DNA of 64,000 nucleotides from Ruminococcus sp. (GTDB lineage Bacteria > Bacillota > Clostridia > Oscillospirales > Ruminococcaceae). The stretch covers positions 119,910 through 183,909 of the forward strand of contig JAJQCE010000024.1 in NCBI GenBank assembly GCA_021202895.1, in the 5' to 3' direction. Under the pieces are notes generated by a model. It made no database searches, was not told where the DNA came from, and saw only the letters and a list, made by a program, of their open reading frames with translations. The position numbers and the translations under genes are program-made. This document shows, piece by piece, positions 60,686 to 64,000 of this stretch (the stretch's first letter is position 1; every line of letters starts with the position of its first letter).

Positions 60686-61867
60686 TCAGTGATGGAAAAG
60701 TCTTATTCCCGTAAATGCCATCGCAATACCGTACTTGTCGCAGGTTTCAATAACATTGTCGTCGCGTATCGAGCCGCCGGGCTGTGCGATATAGCCTACG
60801 CCTGACTTTCTCGCTCTCTCGATATTGTCGCCGAACGGGAAAAATGCGTCTGAGCCTAAAGCTACGCCTGTATTCTTTTCAAGCCAAGCTTTCTTTTCCT
60901 CACGAGTAAACACCTCAGGCTTAACCTTGAAGGTGTTCTGCCAAACTCCGTCCGCAAGTACGTCCTCATACTCTTCTGAAATATACACATCTATAGCGTT
61001 ATCTCTGTCGGGGCGGCGAATGTCGTCCAAAAACTGAAGTCCCATAACCTTTGGTGACTGACGAAGCCACCAGTTGTCCGCCTTTTGTCCCGCAAGCCTT
61101 GTGCAGTGTATTCTCGACTGCTGACCTGCTCCGATTCCAATTGCCTGACCGTCCTTGACATAGCAAACGGAATTTGACTGGGTGTATTTAAGCGTGATCA
61201 GTGAAATAAGCAGATCCTCCTGCTTGTCAAGCGGAATTTCCTTGTTTTGCGTCACAATATTCTTAAGCATGTCAAAATCAATCGGAAGCTCCTGCCTGCC
61301 CTGCTCGAAAGTAACTCCGAAAACCTGCTTGCGCTCTGTCGGGTCGGGAGTGTAATTTTCATCAATCTGAATAATATTATATGTTCCCCTGCGCTTTGAT
61401 TTTAAAATTTCCAGTGCGCTTTCAGTATAGCCAGGAGCAATAATTCCATCTGAAACCTCCTGCTTTATAAATTTAGCTGTCGGCTCATCGCAAACGTCCG
61501 AAAGTGCGATAAAATCGCCGTACGAGGACATTCTGTCCGCTCCTCTTGCTCTTATATAAGCGCACGCAAGCGGCGAAAGCTCCGCTTCATCATCAACCCA
61601 GTAAATCCTCTTAAGCATATCGCTTAGCGGTCTGCCGACTGCCGCACCCGCAGGCGAAACGTGCTTAAATGATGTTGCCGCAGGCAGTCCCGTTACTTTC
61701 TTAAGCTCTATTACCAGCTGCCATCCGTTAAAGGCGTCAAGCAGATTGATATATCCAGGCTTGCCGTTAAGCACCGTAATAGGCAGCTCTCCGCCGTTTC
61801 CCATAAACACCCTTGACGGCTTCTGATTAGGATTACAGCCGTACTTTAATAACATTTCATTAGCCAT
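60686..61867 (-). CDS. purH: AICAR formyltransferase (PurH formyltransferase domain only)
   Basis: LKYGCNPNQKPSR, TSFKHVSPAGAAVG; lacks the MGS-like cyclohydrolase domain. Confidence 0.88.
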   Translation of the reverse strand: MANEMLLKYGCNPNQKPSRVFMGNGGELPITVLNGKPGYINLLDAFNGWQLVIELKKVTGLPAATSFKHVSPAGAAVGRPLSDMLKRIYWVDDEAELSPLACAYIRARGADRMSSYGDFIALSDVCDEPTAKFIKQEVSDGIIAPGYTESALEILKSKRRGTYNIIQIDENYTPDPTERKQVFGVTFEQGRQELPIDFDMLKNIVTQNKEIPLDKQEDLLISLITLKYTQSNSVCYVKDGQAIGIGAGQQSRIHCTRLAGQKADNWWLRQSPKVMGLQFLDDIRRPDRDNAIDVYISEEYEDVLADGVWQNTFKVKPEVFTREEKKAWLEKNTGVALGSDAFFPFGDNIERARKSGVGYIAQPGGSIRDDNVIETCDKYGIAMAFTGIRLFHH

Positions 61868-61882
61868 TGATTTTTCCTCCTG

Positions 61883-62602
61883 TCATACCTTATCATACTT
61901 ATTGACAATTTTAGTAACCGCTTCTCCGCTTTCAATGTCAATATATCTTACGAACAACGATACCTTGTTGTCCTCGTTAAGAGCTTCCCACAAGCCGTCT
62001 GTAAATTCGTCAATGCTGTCAGGAATCAAAACTCTTTTCGGCTCGCCCTCAAAGCTCGGCAGCGGATTTCCGTCGCCCATATAGGTGTGGATAAAATGCC
62101 CCTCTCCTGCAATGGGGTCAGTGTAAGTGAATGTAAATCTCTCACAGCAATTTGGATTGCCGTCTGCGGATTTTATAATACTCATAGCATAGTTGTACAA
62201 GCCGTCCTCAATGTGCATAATCGAAGAAATTCTGGGAGTAAAGTTTGGCTCATCGTCCTCATAAAGCCGATTTCTCAGCGACTGCTCAAAGGTCTGCTGC
62301 TTGTCCATCAGCGTGTAAATTGTGTCGGTTTGATCTCCGTTGGTGACAATAGTCTTGTTTCCCAGCACACGCACTGGCGAATAGATAATCAGGTGCGGAT
62401 CGCTCAGCTTTGACGGATCCGCCGCTTCGGTCTTTATTCCGTCCTTGGTCTGAGTAAATACTCTGTTGCGTGAGTTTACGCTCCTGCCCATGATAAAGTA
62501 CGCCGTCACTGCATTTTTAGCATCTTTAGATTTGCCTGTGATTATACCTCTTCCAGGGTATGAGTTGGATTTTAACTCCTCATAAATATCAAGCGTTTTC
62601 AA
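61883..62602 (-). CDS. PurO-type IMP cyclohydrolase
   Basis: NSYPGRGIITGKSKDAKNAVTAYFIMGRSVNSRNRVF. Confidence 0.85.
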   Translation of the reverse strand: MKTLDIYEELKSNSYPGRGIITGKSKDAKNAVTAYFIMGRSVNSRNRVFTQTKDGIKTEAADPSKLSDPHLIIYSPVRVLGNKTIVTNGDQTDTIYTLMDKQQTFEQSLRNRLYEDDEPNFTPRISSIMHIEDGLYNYAMSIIKSADGNPNCCERFTFTYTDPIAGEGHFIHTYMGDGNPLPSFEGEPKRVLIPDSIDEFTDGLWEALNEDNKVSLFVRYIDIESGEAVTKIVNKYDKV

Positions 62603-62825
62603 AATAAGATTCCTCCCTTTACTTTTCCTGTAAAGCTCTGCGTAACAGCAGGCTCTTCAATGATTCCATTTTTAGAATATTTATCAAATATCTCCTCAAG
62701 CTCCGCCAAAAACGGCTTGCAGCTATCACTGCTTCTGTCAGATATTCGATATATTCCTGAGAATATTTTGGACGATATTTTGCATACTCTCCTGCTTTTG
62801 ATGAAAATTTCTGTGTGTTGTCCAT
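62596..62825 (-). pseudogene. Internally deleted class I SAM methyltransferase
   Basis: N-terminus MDNTQKFSSKAGEYAKYRPKYSQEYIEYLTEAV, then in another frame DSCKPFLAELEEIFDKYSKNGIIEEPAVTQSFTGKV. Confidence 0.7.
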
Positions 62826-62828
62826 AGA

Positions 62829-63461
62829 TTATTTCTCCAAATCCACATAAGCTTTGCCGTCTTTTACTGTAATTCTATCTTCGCAGAAAAGCGACACTGC
62901 TTTAGGCAGAAGCTTCCATTCAACGTCTTCCATAATTCTGCGCTGCAGCGTCTGAGGCGTGTCGTTATTTTTAACCTCTACTGCGCCCTGCAAAATTATC
63001 GCTCCTGCGTCCGCCTCCTCATTCACAAAATGCACAGTTGCACCTGAAATCTTAACTCCCTTTTCAAGTGCGCACTCATGCACTTTAAGCCCATAAAAGC
63101 CCTCGCCGCAAAAGGACGGAATAAGTGCAGGATGAACGTTTATAATCCTGTATGGATACGCTCTCGTCACGCACTCGTCAAGTATCGTCATAAATCCCGC
63201 CAGAACCACAAGATCAGCTTTGCGCCTGTCAAGCTCCGCTAAAATCGCTTCGCTGTAGCTTTTAGAATCATTATAATCCTTTCTCGGCAAAACTACGCTT
63301 GGAATATCCGCCTTTTTTGCTCTCTCAAGCGCATACGCTCCCTCCTTTGAGGAAATCACGCAGGTAACTTTGCCGCCCTTTATTTCCCCTCTGTTCTGTG
63401 CGTCAATAATCGCCTGCAAATTAGTTCCGCCGCCCGAAACAAGCACACATATATTTTTCAT
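62829..63461 (-). CDS. purN: Phosphoribosylglycinamide formyltransferase
   Basis: VLVSGGGTNLQAIIDA; NVHPALIPSF; likely start at 63461. Confidence 0.96.
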   Translation of the reverse strand: MKNICVLVSGGGTNLQAIIDAQNRGEIKGGKVTCVISSKEGAYALERAKKADIPSVVLPRKDYNDSKSYSEAILAELDRRKADLVVLAGFMTILDECVTRAYPYRIINVHPALIPSFCGEGFYGLKVHECALEKGVKISGATVHFVNEEADAGAIILQGAVEVKNNDTPQTLQRRIMEDVEWKLLPKAVSLFCEDRITVKDGKAYVDLEK

Positions 63462-63480
63462 TTTCCTATGTCCTTTCACG

Positions 63481-64000
63481 TCAGCAGATAATAACTCCCT
63501 CATCGCTCTCGACAAGCTCACCTAAAACATAAGCGTCCTCGCCTGCCGCCTTTATCGCTTCAATCGCCTTATCAGCATCATTTTTGTCAACCGTAACTGT
63601 CATTCCGACGCCCATATTAAAGGTATTAAACATATCTCTCTCGTCAATTTTACCAGTCTGCGCAATAACGTCAAAAATCGGCAGCACCTTAACAGCCTTT
63701 CTTTCAATCTTAGCCGAAAGACCGTTCGGCAACGAGCGTGGAATGTTCTCATAAAAGCCGCCGCCCGTAATGTGCGAAATGCTCTTGACATTAACACTTT
63801 CAAGCAGGCTCATTATCGCCCTGACATAAATCTTTGTCGGCGTCAGAAGCACAGTCCCCAGCGGCGCTCCTAGCTCTGAATAGTGCCTTGCAAGATTTTG
63901 CTCGTTTACCGCAAACACCTTTCTCACAAGCGAAAAACCGTTTGAATGTACTCCGCTTGAAGCTATACCTATCATCAAATCTCCACTTTTTTGCGTTTCA
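63481..64000 (-). CDS. purM: Phosphoribosylformylglycinamidine cyclo-ligase (truncated by window edge)
   Basis: MIGIASSGVHSNGFSLVRKV; HITGGGFYENIPRSLP. Confidence 0.94.
   Translation of the reverse strand, partial: ETQKSGDLMIGIASSGVHSNGFSLVRKVFAVNEQNLARHYSELGAPLGTVLLTPTKIYVRAIMSLLESVNVKSISHITGGGFYENIPRSLPNGLSAKIERKAVKVLPIFDVIAQTGKIDERDMFNTFNMGVGMTVTVDKNDADKAIEAIKAAGEDAYVLGELVESDEGVIIC

Overview
About 64 kb of a low-to-mid GC Firmicutes chromosome, probably a Ruminococcus-like member of Clostridia (my inference from spoIIP, spoVM, hemZ and gene style). The backbone is housekeeping: typA, pdxST, ispD/prs, cysK and trans-sulfuration, thiN, dus/rsmI/rimI/tsaD, polA, aroE/aroK, prfC, rlmD/hemZ, relA/recJ, hisBHFIE, pfl and a pur cluster. 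It is interrupted by accessory and decaying islands at ~14.8-20.0 kb, ~28.7-29.9 kb and ~37.6-39.1 kb. Main findings: (1) a pyruvate formate-lyase divided into three adjacent ORFs, with the glycyl-radical domain as its own 80-aa gene and an unknown 71-aa ORF between it and the core; (2) a RepA-like ATPase gene bracketed by ~75-bp inverted repeats containing 9-bp iteron-like units, inserted between aroE and aroK; (3) two near-full-length palindromic MITE-like elements; (4) a relic island holding integrase, LuxR-type ATPase and ABC-transporter fragments, one of them fused in frame to a zinc-ribbon protein; (5) a cysteine operon cysK-yezD-hairpin-divergent tRNA-Cys, with yezD readable only through a slip at A6; (6) in-frame TAG codons in spoIIP and in a secreted-protein gene; (7) two candidate structured RNAs and one orphan promoter/terminator pair; (8) a spoVM gene missed by the ORF track. 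Family names come from motif recognition by eye; no database search was run.
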